Source: JAXLWB01 sp046328715
GTDB lineage: Bacteria; Chloroflexota; Anaerolineae; Caldilineales; Caldilineaceae
DNA: 64,000 bases
Assembly (NCBI GenBank): GCA_046328715.1
Contig: JAXLWB010000031.1
Span: 1 to 64,000, forward strand
Reading direction: 5' to 3'
A program made the position numbers and the translations under genes. The notes under the pieces are model-generated. The model worked only from the letters and a program-made list of their open reading frames with translations, searched no databases and was not told the DNA's origin. Below, piece after piece: positions 50,922-59,594 of this stretch. Position 1 is the first letter of the stretch. Each line of letters begins with the position of its first letter.

Positions 50922-51950
50922 ATGAATAACTTCTTCAAACGCCCATCCACTTTCAAACCATCGCCTTTCCAAGCACTGCTCTCTTACCTTGTACTTGGAT
51001 TATGGGCGTTTGTTGTGCTCTTTCCGATGTATTGGCTGGTTATCACCTCATTTAAAGAGCCTTTTCATGTCAATAATGGACCAGTCTATCTACCCTTTAT
51101 CGATTTTCAACCTTCACTGCACGCTTGGAAGTATATCTTCACGGGGGATGTCGCCAATGATACATTGCGCACCTATCGCAACACCTTGATTGTTGGCACC
51201 ATTAGCTCGGTGATTGCCTTATTTTTGGGAGCATCAGCGTCCTATGCGCTGGTGCGCTTCCAGTATCGGCCCAAGGTTGCAGTCGTGTTGATGTTTATTC
51301 TCTGCGTCATTTTGGCGGTTGGCATGGTGGCGATGGGAACAGGCTGGCAATTGGCAGTATTTTGTGCTTTGGTACTTTTCTTCATCCTGGCATTGACGAT
51401 TGGGCGGCGCTTCAAAAGTTCGTTGAAGAACAGTGATATTGCCTTTTGGATGGTTTCGCAGCGTATTATGCCCCCTGTCGCAGTGGTAATTCCGGTCTAT
51501 GTGCTCTTCCAACAGCTAAAACTGCTCGATACCAGAACGGCTTTGGTCATTACCTATGTAGCGGCAAATTTACCAATTGCGGTGTGGTTGCTCCGTGATT
51601 ACTTTGAGTCGATTCCCAAAGAGTTGGAGGAGAGCGCCGCCATCGATGGGGCATCGATCATGCGCACCTTCTGGTCAATCGTCCTACCGCTTGCTGTTCC
51701 CGGTCTGGTGGCAACCTTTCTCTTTGTGCTTGTCTTCGCCTGGAACGAATACCTGTTTGCCCTCTTCCTCTCTAGTTCCAAGGCACAAACCATGCCGCTC
51801 ACTGTTGCCGCGCAAAATGCCACACGCGGCCCACAATGGTGGTACATGTCGGTCTTGATCATGATTATGATCGCCCCTGTCATCGGCATGGCATTGGCAC
51901 TCGAACGCTATATTGCCCGTGGTTTGTTGATTGGGGCCGTAAAAGGATAA
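50922..51950 (+). CDS. ABC sugar permease (MalG/UgpE-like)
   Basis: A 342-residue inner-membrane permease with EAA loop PKELEESAAIDGASIMRTFWSIVLPLAVPG and the C-terminal ALERYIARGLLIGAVKG ending typical of MalG relatives. Two extra hydrophobic helices (~115-155) are inserted ahead of the core, matching the extra helices in the partner permease. Third gene of the importer operon, 32 bases after the previous stop. Confidence 0.9.
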   Translation: MNNFFKRPSTFKPSPFQALLSYLVLGLWAFVVLFPMYWLVITSFKEPFHVNNGPVYLPFIDFQPSLHAWKYIFTGDVANDTLRTYRNTLIVGTISSVIALFLGASASYALVRFQYRPKVAVVLMFILCVILAVGMVAMGTGWQLAVFCALVLFFILALTIGRRFKSSLKNSDIAFWMVSQRIMPPVAVVIPVYVLFQQLKLLDTRTALVITYVAANLPIAVWLLRDYFESIPKELEESAAIDGASIMRTFWSIVLPLAVPGLVATFLFVLVFAWNEYLFALFLSSSKAQTMPLTVAAQNATRGPQWWYMSVLIMIMIAPVIGMALALERYIARGLLIGAVKG

Positions 51951-52092
51951 TATAGTTCCACATCATCAACCAAGTCTCCTCCTTGTCAGCCCGATTTCTT
52001 CCTCGCTGTCAGATTCTGAACTCCTTTCCAGCTTAAGATCCTCCCGTGCAGTACGGTAAACAAAAACGTATTGCTCATTTATAAAGATATTG

Positions 52093-52187
52093 GGACACAG
52101 AGTTCATGGAGGTGACACGGAGAACACGAGAGGATTTCTCAATTCCTCTCCGTGCTCTCCGTGTCATCTCTTGTGCCCTCTGTGTCC
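52093..52187. repeat. Intergenic short-repeat palindrome (GGACACAGAG...CTCTGTGTCC)
   Basis: Arms built of GTGACACGGAGA/TCTCCGTGTCA units pair over most of 95 bp, between the importer operon and the vWA gene. Largest of the palindromes of this type in the window. Confidence 0.7.
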
Positions 52188-52219
52188 TCAAACGGTAATT
52201 ACCCCCAAAGGAGGGCCTT

Positions 52220-52882
52220 ATGTCGATCAATTTTGATCAAGTCCAAATCAATGATGGCAACCCCGAGCCACGCTGCCCCTGTGTATTGTTATTAGATACC
52301 TCAGGTTCGATGAGCGGCGACCCGATTCAGCAGTTGAATGAAGGGCTGGGTGCCTTCAAGAATTCATTGGCGAACGATGATCTGGCGTTGCTACGGGTGG
52401 AGGTGGCGATTGTCACCTTTGGGCCTGTCAACCTGACACAGGACTTTGTCAGCGCCGGACAGTTCCAACCGCCAACGCTGCGAGCGAATGGGGATACGCC
52501 GATGGGCAGCGCCATCAACCTGGCTCTGGACAAATTGGAAGAGCGCAAAAAGATCTATCGCAACAGCGGGCTCTCCTACTATCGTCCCTGGATGTTCCTG
52601 GTGACCGACGGTCAGCCGACCGATGGAGCGGCCTGGCAGGGTGCAGCAACCCGTCTGCGTGAAGCAGAGAGTAAAAAGAAAGTAGCCTTCTTTGCCGTCG
52701 GCGTGGAAGGGGCGGATATGAACACATTGGCACAACTCTCCAGCCGTCAACCGGTGCGCCTCAAGGAACTGAACTTCCGTGAGATGTTCGTCTGGCTCTC
52801 CACCAGTCTGACCAGTGTGTCGCATTCTAACCCAAGCGACGAAGTGCCTTTGCAGACGCCGTTGGGTTGGGGGCAGGTGTAA
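52220..52882 (+). CDS. vWA-domain protein, TerY-like
   Basis: A 220-residue vWA protein with a MIDAS site Asp26, Ser28, Ser30 in LLDTSGSMSG, and FLVTDGQPTDGA with the later Asp. It resembles TerY. AAGGAGG precedes the ATG. The next two genes encode a PP2C phosphatase and a protein kinase, the three-gene unit called the TerY-P triad in published comparative genomics of the tellurite/stress (Ter) systems. The job of the triad is thought to be phosphorylation-controlled stress response; here that is inference. Confidence 0.9.
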   Translation: MSINFDQVQINDGNPEPRCPCVLLLDTSGSMSGDPIQQLNEGLGAFKNSLANDDLALLRVEVAIVTFGPVNLTQDFVSAGQFQPPTLRANGDTPMGSAINLALDKLEERKKIYRNSGLSYYRPWMFLVTDGQPTDGAAWQGAATRLREAESKKKVAFFAVGVEGADMNTLAQLSSRQPVRLKELNFREMFVWLSTSLTSVSHSNPSDEVPLQTPLGWGQV

Positions 52883-52884
52883 CC

Positions 52885-53640
52885 ATGAGTTGGCAACTTC
52901 TTTCTGCCTCGGTCGCTGGCTCTTCCCATCTGCGCACGCAGTTGCCCTGCCAGGATGCTCATTGCCTGGCATCGCTGGCAGGAGGCGAAATGCTCTGTGC
53001 AGTAGCGGATGGTCTGGGTTCAGCCGCCTTGTCGGATCAGGGGGCGCAACTGGCAGTGCAGGTTGCGCTCGATTCGCTCACGACAACCCTGCAAATGGGC
53101 TTGCCCGAGAGCGAGACCGAGCGTGAAACAGCCATGCGCAGTGCCTTTGCCTCCGCCCGCAACAGTTTGCAAGAAAAGGCAACAGCAGCCAATCAACCGT
53201 TGCGTGATTATGCGACGACCTTGATCGTGGCGGTGTTGAGCAAAGGCTGGCTGGGTGTGGCCCATCTGGGTGATGGGGCAGTAGTGGCCCATTTTGAAAA
53301 TGAGCCACTCTGCACGATCAGCCCTCCTATGCGTGGCGAATATGCCAACGAGACCATGCCGCTGACCAGTCCCGATGCCCTAGCGTCAGTGCGCTATCAG
53401 GCAAGATCAGGCAACATGCTGGGCGTGTCAATCTTCAGCGATGGCTTGCAGAATCTCTGTCTGGATGCGGCGACGGGAGAGCCGTACGAGCCATTTTTTG
53501 CACCGCTTTTTGCCCAGCTTGCACAGCCGATTGAACCGGAGTCGGCCCGTCAGTCGCTGATCGACTTTCTCCAGTCCGAGCGTGTCTGCAAACGTTCGGA
53601 TGATGATAAGACGCTGGTGCTGCTGCGGCGTTGTGAGTAG
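52885..53640 (+). CDS. PP2C-family Ser/Thr phosphatase
   Basis: A 251-residue phosphatase with metal-binding motifs VADGLGSAALSDQGA and HLGDGAVVAHF, the DG pairs of the PP2C fold. The last motif is SDDDKTLVLLR. Start 52885 follows the vWA stop by two bases, so translation is coupled. It would remove phosphates placed by the kinase encoded next, completing the vWA-phosphatase-kinase triad. Confidence 0.9.
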   Translation: MSWQLLSASVAGSSHLRTQLPCQDAHCLASLAGGEMLCAVADGLGSAALSDQGAQLAVQVALDSLTTTLQMGLPESETERETAMRSAFASARNSLQEKATAANQPLRDYATTLIVAVLSKGWLGVAHLGDGAVVAHFENEPLCTISPPMRGEYANETMPLTSPDALASVRYQARSGNMLGVSIFSDGLQNLCLDAATGEPYEPFFAPLFAQLAQPIEPESARQSLIDFLQSERVCKRSDDDKTLVLLRRCE

Positions 53641-53703
53641 GAGGAGTGATAGGTGAGGTAGGGGAATGAATGCCTCCAACCTCACCTATCTACCCTCACC
53701 CCC
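53641..53703. repeat. Intergenic palindrome (GATAGGTGAGGT / ACCTCACCTATC)
   Basis: Perfect 12-bp arms (53648-53659 and 53679-53690) of GGTGA-type units between the phosphatase and kinase genes. Responsible for a false 15-codon extension of the kinase ORF. Confidence 0.65.
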
Positions 53704-53710
53704 AATACCT

Positions 53711-55213
53711 ATGACAATCCTTACCAATCAGTCTGGCCAATCGATCGTGCTAACACAGGAGTTGGGACGAGGCGGCGAAGGTGCTGTCTTTGCGGTGGCC
53801 AATCGCAACGAAGTGGTTGCCAAAGTCTATCATCCCGAATATCGAACCAGCCAACGTCAGTCCAAATTGACGGCAATGGTTGCCAATCCGCCGGCCAATG
53901 TACAAAATCGAGTGGCGTTTGACCATCCATCGCTAGCCTGGCCAAGCGAGCTCCTGTTTCAACGGGAACACTTTGTCGGCTTTCTGATGCCGCGCATCGA
54001 TCACTGCCCGAATATCTTTGAGGTCTATAACCCTAAGCTGCGGACGATGCGCTATCCTAAGGTAAATCGACGTTTTCTGCATCATGCAGCCAGGAACTTA
54101 GCGATTGTGTTGGCCGGGCTGCATAGCAGCGGCTATGTGATGGGCGATGTCAATCAAAAGAATATTCTGGTCAACCCGCAAGCCTTGGTGACCCTGGTAG
54201 ATGCTGACTCCTTCCAGGTGCGTGACCAACAGGGTACGGTCTATCGTTGCCCGGTTGGTGTGCCCGAGTACACGCCACCAGAGTTGCAGGATAAAGTCCT
54301 GGCCCAAACGGACCGTCAGCCAGCGCAGGATTGTTTTGGGATGAGTGTCTTGCTCTTCCAGTTGTTAATGGAGGGCTATCATCCCTTTACCGGGCGACCG
54401 ATTGCAACGAGCGTGGCCGATGTGAGCCAACTTTGTTTGTATTGCATCCGTTGGGGCATCTTCCCCTATGAGTCAAATCGAGAGGTGCAGCCGCCGCCAG
54501 GAGCGCCATCTTTTTTCTGGCTTCATCCTGATCTGCAACAGCTCTTTATTGCCACCTTTCTGCTTGGGCGGCTCACCCCTGAGATGCGACCGAATGCGTT
54601 AGCTTGGGCTCGTGCCTTAGAACGTGCTGAGGAATCGCTGGTGCGTTGCTCACGCAATCCAGGACACATTTTTTCAAGCCATCTCGAAATATGCCCCTAC
54701 TGCCCCAAGACAAAAAGCGTGGCGATTCCTGCACACCCGGCGAACAGTCAGGGCAATTACGCCTCTCAATCAGCGAGTCAGGGCATTCCACTCGGCTGTT
54801 GGTGGGATATTGCCAAGGCCATCTGTTTGCCCTTTATCGTGATTTTGAGCATCCCTTTGTTGATCTGGCTGGCGCAAAATGGTGCGTTCGGGTTTTTGGT
54901 GATTCCGTTCGCCCTCTTGTTTCGCTTTAACTTACACAAGAAAATTGGCCCCTGGTTGCGAATGTTGTTCGATTACTCGGTGCGGGGCATGCAATTGGGA
55001 TATCGATTTTGGAGTCTGTCGCTTTCGCAGGATATGAAATTGGCAATTGGAGCCTCGATTGTGGTTAGCTTTATGCTGGTTCTCATTGGTTTGGCCAACG
55101 GACCACTTGCGCATCCGGCAATCTCCGTTGTGGCCACCAAAACGCCAGCCGGACAGATGGTCTCGCCACTGGCGCAACCGCTTTCGCCGCTGCGAACGGC
55201 GGACGGAAAGTAG
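53711..55213 (+). CDS. Membrane protein kinase of a TerY-P-like triad
   Basis: A 500-residue protein. An N-terminal kinase domain (~8-300) has GRGGEGAVF, the Lys in VVAKVYHPE, the catalytic loop MGDVNQKNILV (Asp and Asn kept) and VDADSF in place of DFG, where the metal-binding Asp is retained. A Cys/His cluster (NPGHIFSSHLEICPYC, ~315-335) looks like a zinc ribbon. Three hydrophobic helices follow (~370-410, ~440-470). Third gene of the vWA-PP2C-kinase unit. Start 53711; the longer ORF reads through a repeat. Confidence 0.86.
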   Translation: MTILTNQSGQSIVLTQELGRGGEGAVFAVANRNEVVAKVYHPEYRTSQRQSKLTAMVANPPANVQNRVAFDHPSLAWPSELLFQREHFVGFLMPRIDHCPNIFEVYNPKLRTMRYPKVNRRFLHHAARNLAIVLAGLHSSGYVMGDVNQKNILVNPQALVTLVDADSFQVRDQQGTVYRCPVGVPEYTPPELQDKVLAQTDRQPAQDCFGMSVLLFQLLMEGYHPFTGRPIATSVADVSQLCLYCIRWGIFPYESNREVQPPPGAPSFFWLHPDLQQLFIATFLLGRLTPEMRPNALAWARALERAEESLVRCSRNPGHIFSSHLEICPYCPKTKSVAIPAHPANSQGNYASQSASQGIPLGCWWDIAKAICLPFIVILSIPLLIWLAQNGAFGFLVIPFALLFRFNLHKKIGPWLRMLFDYSVRGMQLGYRFWSLSLSQDMKLAIGASIVVSFMLVLIGLANGPLAHPAISVVATKTPAGQMVSPLAQPLSPLRTADGK

Positions 55214-55290
55214 ACAAAAGTGGAAGAGTGGAAGAGTGGAAAAGTTTGTAAACACCTTGCACTCTTCCACTTTTCAACTTTTCCCCTATT
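55213..55290. repeat. Intergenic palindrome (AAAAGTGGAAGAGTG / CACTCTTCCACTTTT)
   Basis: Perfect 15-bp arms (55216-55230 and 55260-55274) made of GTGGAAGA units lie right after the kinase stop. They may end the triad transcript. Confidence 0.7.
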
Positions 55291-55331
55291 CAACTCCTCT
55301 TCTCTTCGCCTCTCAAGCTATAATAACACCT

Positions 55332-55832
55332 ATGTCAACACGTACCCTGATCCGCCTAAGCAAAGCCTTGCTCTCGCTCGCCATGGGGCTATTGGCCACC
55401 CTGGTCGTCTTCAACAATCTCACCGATTATTGGACCAACTATCACTTTGTCACCCATGTGATGAGCATGGATACCGTTTTCCCGGAAAGCACGACGCGTC
55501 GCCGCGCCATAAACTCGCCACGTCTCTTTCATCTGGCCTATGCCACGATTATCGCCGTAGAGACGTTGATTGCCTGGCTTTGTAGTGCCGGCGGTTTTGC
55601 GATGTTGCGTGCGCTCAAGGCAGACGGCAAACGCTTTCACGAGTCAAAACGGCTCACCATTGCTGGTTTGCTCAGCGCGCTTATGCTTTGGTTTACCGCC
55701 TTTCAGGGGATTGCGGCGGAATGGTTTGGGATGTGGATGTCTCAGCAGTGGAACGGGTTGCCAGGAGCCTCGCGTCTGACACAGATTATCAGCACGTTGC
55801 TCGTCTTCGTGAGCATGAAGAACGACGAGTGA
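55332..55832 (+). CDS. DUF2165-family small integral membrane protein
   Basis: A 166-residue protein with about four hydrophobic helices. The motifs fit DUF2165: NNLTDYWTNYHFVTHVMSMDTVFP, HLAYATIIAVETLIAWLC, and AEWFGMWMSQQWNG. Function unknown. ATG at 55332; the longer ORF reads through a repeat block. It is not clearly in an operon, being followed by a palindrome and convergent permease genes. Confidence 0.82.
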   Translation: MSTRTLIRLSKALLSLAMGLLATLVVFNNLTDYWTNYHFVTHVMSMDTVFPESTTRRRAINSPRLFHLAYATIIAVETLIAWLCSAGGFAMLRALKADGKRFHESKRLTIAGLLSALMLWFTAFQGIAAEWFGMWMSQQWNGLPGASRLTQIISTLLVFVSMKNDE

Positions 55833-55896
55833 CAGTAGGTCAGTAGGACAGTAAGTCAGTGTGTCAGTTTTTACTGTCCCACTGTCCTACTGTCAT
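55831..55896. repeat. Intergenic palindrome of GTCAGTAGGACAGTA units
   Basis: Units GACAGTAGGTCAGTAGGACAGTA on the left face ACTGTCCCACTGTCCTACTGTC on the right. It lies between convergent genes (DUF2165 and MalG-like) and could end both transcripts. Confidence 0.7.
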
Positions 55897-56843
55897 CCCT
55901 TCACCGCTCCCTCCAGCATGGCTTGGAAGAAGATGCGGCGGGCAAAAATGAAGAGCAGCACAACGGGGAGTGCGATCATGACACAAGCAGCGGAGATAAC
56001 CTGGAAGTTGATGATGTTTTGGCTGAGGAAGTCGTAGAGGCCAAACATGACCGGTTTATACTCGTTCTTGGCGATCAACAAATAACCGGCGATAAATTCA
56101 TTCCAGACGTTGACAAAGGTAAGGAGAAAGATCGCCATCAAGCCGGGCAGCGCCAACGGCATGGTGACACGCCATAGCGCGCCCAATGGGGTGCAACCGT
56201 CGATAAAGGCTGCTTCTTCTAACTCTTTGGGGATCGCATCAAAAAAGCCCTTCGCCACCCAAACGCTCAGCGGTAGGTAAAAACCCACATAGACGAGGAT
56301 GATCAACATACGGTCATCGTAAAAGGGAATCTGGGCCTTGCGCAGATCGACTCCCATCTGATAAAGCGCCAGAAGATTGGTGAGCAAGGGAATTCCCGTG
56401 ATCGCTAGAATGCTCGCCAGCAAAAGTTGTCGCCCTCGAAAGTGAAAGCGCGAGACAGCGTACCCTGACATGCCCGACAAGATAACTACCAACAACGACG
56501 AGAAGGTGGCGTATAGAAGCGAATTCGGCACATAAATCCGGAAAAGTTTGCCCGTGATTGCAAAACCAATGGGCGAAGTCGCACTCGCCTTGGGGGCAAA
56601 GACCCGTTCATAGCCTTCCACGGCCCAACGACACTGGGTTGGGTCAAAGGAACGGGTTGGCGTGTCGCAGGGGAAGAAGACAGGTGGCTTGCGCACCACA
56701 TCCTGCTCGCGCTTGAACGAGATGACCACCGTAGTCACTACGGGCAGCAACATCCCGATACAGATCAGCGTCAGAATGAAATTGATCAAATAGCGCTCCC
56801 ACTGGCGGGAGGTGAAACGCGAAGCAAGCATCAAAGCCTTCAT
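55893..56843 (-). CDS. ABC sugar permease (MalG/UgpE-like), second importer
   Basis: A 316-residue permease with EAA loop PKELEEAAFIDGCTPLGALWRVTMPLALPG and the ending FFQAMLEGAVKG. An extra loop (~50-75, with two Cys and Pro) follows the first helix. Last gene of a leftward operon with the second permease and binding protein. Its stop overlaps the palindrome 55831-55896. No ATPase gene is local. Confidence 0.9.
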   Translation of the reverse strand: MKALMLASRFTSRQWERYLINFILTLICIGMLLPVVTTVVISFKREQDVVRKPPVFFPCDTPTRSFDPTQCRWAVEGYERVFAPKASATSPIGFAITGKLFRIYVPNSLLYATFSSLLVVILSGMSGYAVSRFHFRGRQLLLASILAITGIPLLTNLLALYQMGVDLRKAQIPFYDDRMLIILVYVGFYLPLSVWVAKGFFDAIPKELEEAAFIDGCTPLGALWRVTMPLALPGLMAIFLLTFVNVWNEFIAGYLLIAKNEYKPVMFGLYDFLSQNIINFQVISAACVMIALPVVLLFIFARRIFFQAMLEGAVKG

Positions 56844-56846
56844 TTC

Positions 56847-57782
56847 TTAACGTGTCTCCTCCAGGCGAGAAAAGCGCAACGTGCCAACAATCAGTAACCA
56901 GTTGACGACCGCAATAATCATGGCAAGGGCAGCGGCGCGACCAAATTCACGTTCACCCCAGCCAATCGAATAGAGCATATAACTGAGCACTTCGGTTGAA
57001 GTGCCTGGTCCACCACTGGTCAAGCTGAAGACCATACCCACGCCATTCATGCCGCTCAGTGTCAAGCTAAAGAGGGCGACAACCATCGTCGGCAGGATCA
57101 GGGGCAATTCGATCAATCGGATCACCTGCCAACGGTTGGCACCATCAATCCGGCTGCTTTCGATCACTTCTTGGGGCACGGTCTGCATAGCGGCCAACAA
57201 AAGCAAGGTGATAAAGGGCAGCGCACGCCACGCCGATGCGACGATCAAGTAGATCATCGCCGGCGCTGGCGGAAAAGGGAAATCGCCCAGCCAGGGTTTG
57301 GGTGGAACCGCAGTAAGAATGGAGAGTCCATTCGGTGGGAAGATCAGCGGATTTTGTGTAATACTCGAAAGTAAGCCATAGTCGGGCACGACCAACAGGC
57401 GCCAGACCAAGCCAACGATAATATCAGCGATCACCCACGGGATGTAGATCAAGGTGATATAGAGCCCCGAAAGCTTCAACTTGCGGTTGAGCAGCAGGGC
57501 AAAAGCAAAACCTACCACCAACGTCAACGCCACAAAGCCAACCAGAAAGACGATCGTATGACCGACACTTTCGGGAAAGAGGCTCATGTTGAAGAGGCGT
57601 TCATAGTTCTTGCTGCCGACATATTGCCAGCCGCTGGGATTGCGCGTTTGCAGGCTGAGCCAGATCGTGTAAAGCCCAGGATAGACCTGTACAACAGCCA
57701 GCACCAGCAACGTAGGCAAAAGCAGCCAGAATGGTAACGAGTTACGCAGCCAACGACGTGGGCGGAAGGTGGTAGTGGACAT
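56847..57782 (-). CDS. ABC sugar permease (MalF/UgpA-like), second importer
   Basis: A 311-residue permease with the EAA loop PQEVIESSRIDGANRWQVIRLIELPLILP. A periplasmic segment with VPPKPWLGDFPFPP is inserted between helices. It ends three bases before the next permease start. The start at ATG 57782 (MSTTTFRP) fits the family, but no ribosome binding site is evident; a GTG-started extension to 57863 reads through TGACAAGG repeats. Pairs with the MalG-like permease. Confidence 0.88.
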   Translation of the reverse strand: MSTTTFRPRRWLRNSLPFWLLLPTLLVLAVVQVYPGLYTIWLSLQTRNPSGWQYVGSKNYERLFNMSLFPESVGHTIVFLVGFVALTLVVGFAFALLLNRKLKLSGLYITLIYIPWVIADIIVGLVWRLLVVPDYGLLSSITQNPLIFPPNGLSILTAVPPKPWLGDFPFPPAPAMIYLIVASAWRALPFITLLLLAAMQTVPQEVIESSRIDGANRWQVIRLIELPLILPTMVVALFSLTLSGMNGVGMVFSLTSGGPGTSTEVLSYMLYSIGWGEREFGRAAALAMIIAVVNWLLIVGTLRFSRLEETR

Positions 57783-57790
57783 AGAAGGAG

Positions 57791-57820
57791 ATGACAAGGT
57801 GACAGGGTGACAAGGTGATA
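57791..57820. repeat. Short tandem repeat (GTGACAAG/GTGACAGG)
   Basis: ATGACAAGGTGACAGGGTGACAAGGTGA, three degenerate 8-bp units directly before the permease start. Same unit as in 8871-8960 and 57967-58013. Confidence 0.6.
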
Positions 57821-57861
57821 CTGCTGACGAAATCGGAGCCCGATTGAAATCGACTACTGAC

Positions 57862-57919
57862 ACCGAGAAGTGCCCTCAGGCACTGGTGTTGTTCCCAGTC
57901 GCTGAGGCGACTTCTCGGT
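57862..57919. repeat. REP-like palindrome (ACCGAGAAGT...ACTTCTCGGT)
   Basis: Two 25-base arms (57862-57886 and 57895-57919) match except for two 2-base internal bulges, around an 8-base loop. It lies in the gap between binding protein and permease genes and folds into a strong RNA hairpin on either strand. Confidence 0.65.
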
Positions 57920-57966
57920 ATCAGCAGGGGAATTGATTCCCTTTATCAAGTTCGCCAGCAGGATTA

Positions 57967-58013
57967 CAAGGTGACAAGGTGAAAGTGATTTACCCAGTCA
58001 CCTTGTCACCCTG
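57967..58013. repeat. Intergenic palindrome (CAAGGTGACAAGGTGA / TCACCTTGTCACCCTG)
   Basis: Near-perfect 16-bp arms of two 8-bp units just after the binding-protein stop (58026). Confidence 0.7.
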
Positions 58014-58025
58014 TCATGCTTTTGG

Positions 58026-59408
58026 TTAGCCGCCTGAATTGTATTCATCGTCCACAGTCTGGAGCGTTGCGGCGATGTCAGCAGTAGGATCTTCTTTGAT
58101 TAGTTTGTAGATCGTTGCGACAACCAGCTTCTTGGCTTCATCGCGGCGTTCCAGTGAGCCGTACCAGGGCGTGCAAGCGCTGGCAGCAACGGCTTCGGCT
58201 GCTTCCTTATAGAACGGTGTCTGGAATGTCTCATTCGACTGCGTAGCCTTGAGCGTTGGGAAACCACCGCCTGGGCCCAAGACCCAATCGGGATTTTGCT
58301 CGGGGCTCATAATCCAGTTGATGTAATCCTTGGCAGCATCCGGGTTCTTTGCACCCGTGGGAATCGAGAGCGCAGAGACAGCGTTGTTGCAACCAGGCTT
58401 TTGTCCTTCAGCCGCCAGGAAGGGAGCAATAAAGACATCGCCAGCCGTGATGGCGTCGAGCATATCTTGTTCGTTCTTCTTCTCATACTTCGTGCCATTC
58501 GGCGCAGTCAGCGGATTGACATAACGGTAGCCAAAAATACCAGTGGGGAAGGAACCCGCCGAGGCATCCTTGAAGGCTTCTTCTTCCTGGAATTTGCCGG
58601 CAAAGGCAATTTCCGGTGCGTAGCCCTTGGTTACGATGTCGCGGACAAAAGTAATGGCAGCAATATTCTCGGGCGTGTTCAGTTTCATTTTGCCCTGGCC
58701 ATCATCCAACTTGCCACCAAAAGAGCTGAGCGCCGTCCACATAAAGCGGCTCATCGCTTCACCGTCAAAGTCGGTCGAGCCAAAGAAGGTGATCGCATAA
58801 AGTCCCTGGGATTTGAGCGCCTCGGCCTGCGTCATAAACTCTTCTGGTGTCTTGGGATAGCCATTGGGGAAGCGATCTTTCCAGACAAAGACAACCTGGG
58901 GTGCCTCGGCCACTGGAATACAGTAGAGCTTGCCGTCCGGCCCTAAACAAGGAGTGATCGCGTTCGGATCGAGGTCGCCGTACCAGGATTGCGCCTTGGC
59001 CCAGTCAGTCAGATCCTGCAAGGTGCCATTTTGGTAGAAGGTGAGAATGTCGCTGCTACCGATGTGCATCATATCGGGCACGTCGCCACCCGCTTGCACT
59101 GCGGCAATCAACTCGGTCGTCATCTTGTCGAAGGCTTTGGGTTGATTGACCCAGTTCCATTTGCCCTTGAACGCTTCATTGAAGAGCGGAATCGTCTTGC
59201 GCAGGTATTCATTGCCTACGCGCTCGTCGCTCTTGGGGTCTTCGTTAGCCTGGTCGTATTGATACCAGGTGACAAAATCCTTGACTTCTGCACTAGGGGC
59301 CGCCGAACTTTCCTGGGGAGCAGCACTGGGCGCTGCCGCAGGAACACAAGCTAGTAGCGTGAATGAGAGCAACACGCCAACAATTACCAATGATCCAATG
59401 CGTCTCAT
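58026..59408 (-). CDS. ABC importer solute-binding lipoprotein, second importer
   Basis: A 460-residue family-1 binding protein. Lipobox LLAC gives lipid-anchored Cys21. A Pro/Ala/Ser-rich linker precedes the fold, then motifs DMMHIGSSDILTFYQNGTL, DLDPNAITPCLGPDGKLYCIP and FIAPFLAAEGQKPG. AAGGAGAA precedes ATG. First gene of the leftward operon with the two permeases. Paired TTGACA-N18-TATTCT promoter lies just upstream. Ligand unknown; no regulator is adjacent. Confidence 0.92.
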   Translation of the reverse strand: MRRIGSLVIVGVLLSFTLLACVPAAAPSAAPQESSAAPSAEVKDFVTWYQYDQANEDPKSDERVGNEYLRKTIPLFNEAFKGKWNWVNQPKAFDKMTTELIAAVQAGGDVPDMMHIGSSDILTFYQNGTLQDLTDWAKAQSWYGDLDPNAITPCLGPDGKLYCIPVAEAPQVVFVWKDRFPNGYPKTPEEFMTQAEALKSQGLYAITFFGSTDFDGEAMSRFMWTALSSFGGKLDDGQGKMKLNTPENIAAITFVRDIVTKGYAPEIAFAGKFQEEEAFKDASAGSFPTGIFGYRYVNPLTAPNGTKYEKKNEQDMLDAITAGDVFIAPFLAAEGQKPGCNNAVSALSIPTGAKNPDAAKDYINWIMSPEQNPDWVLGPGGGFPTLKATQSNETFQTPFYKEAAEAVAASACTPWYGSLERRDEAKKLVVATIYKLIKEDPTADIAATLQTVDDEYNSGG

Positions 59409-59485
59409 CGTCAGGTTCTCCTTATGAATTGTCTCGATCTGGTTTTAAATGAAGTACAGCACGACCTCGTGCCGGAGTACGCGTA

Positions 59486-59515
59486 AGAATAGCAGGGGAA
59501 AATAAGTTTTGTCAA
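59486..59515 (-). promoter_or_regulatory. Promoter of second ABC importer (TTGACA-N18-TATTCT)
   Basis: On the minus strand TTGACA (59510-59515) and TATTCT (59486-59491) are separated by 18 bases, about 78 bases before the binding-protein start. The -10 box is 4/6 consensus. Confidence 0.55.
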
Positions 59516-59594
59516 TCAGCAAAAATTCTAATGACCAGCCGCTCTGCTTTGTACAATTAGCATGAGTGGCATGCCAAGGCGGATCAGTTCCGTC

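Noticed and set aside
57783..57863. N-terminal extension of the MalF-like permease
   Set aside because: Encodes only TGACAAGG repeat read-through and part of a palindrome; ATG 57782 fits the family.
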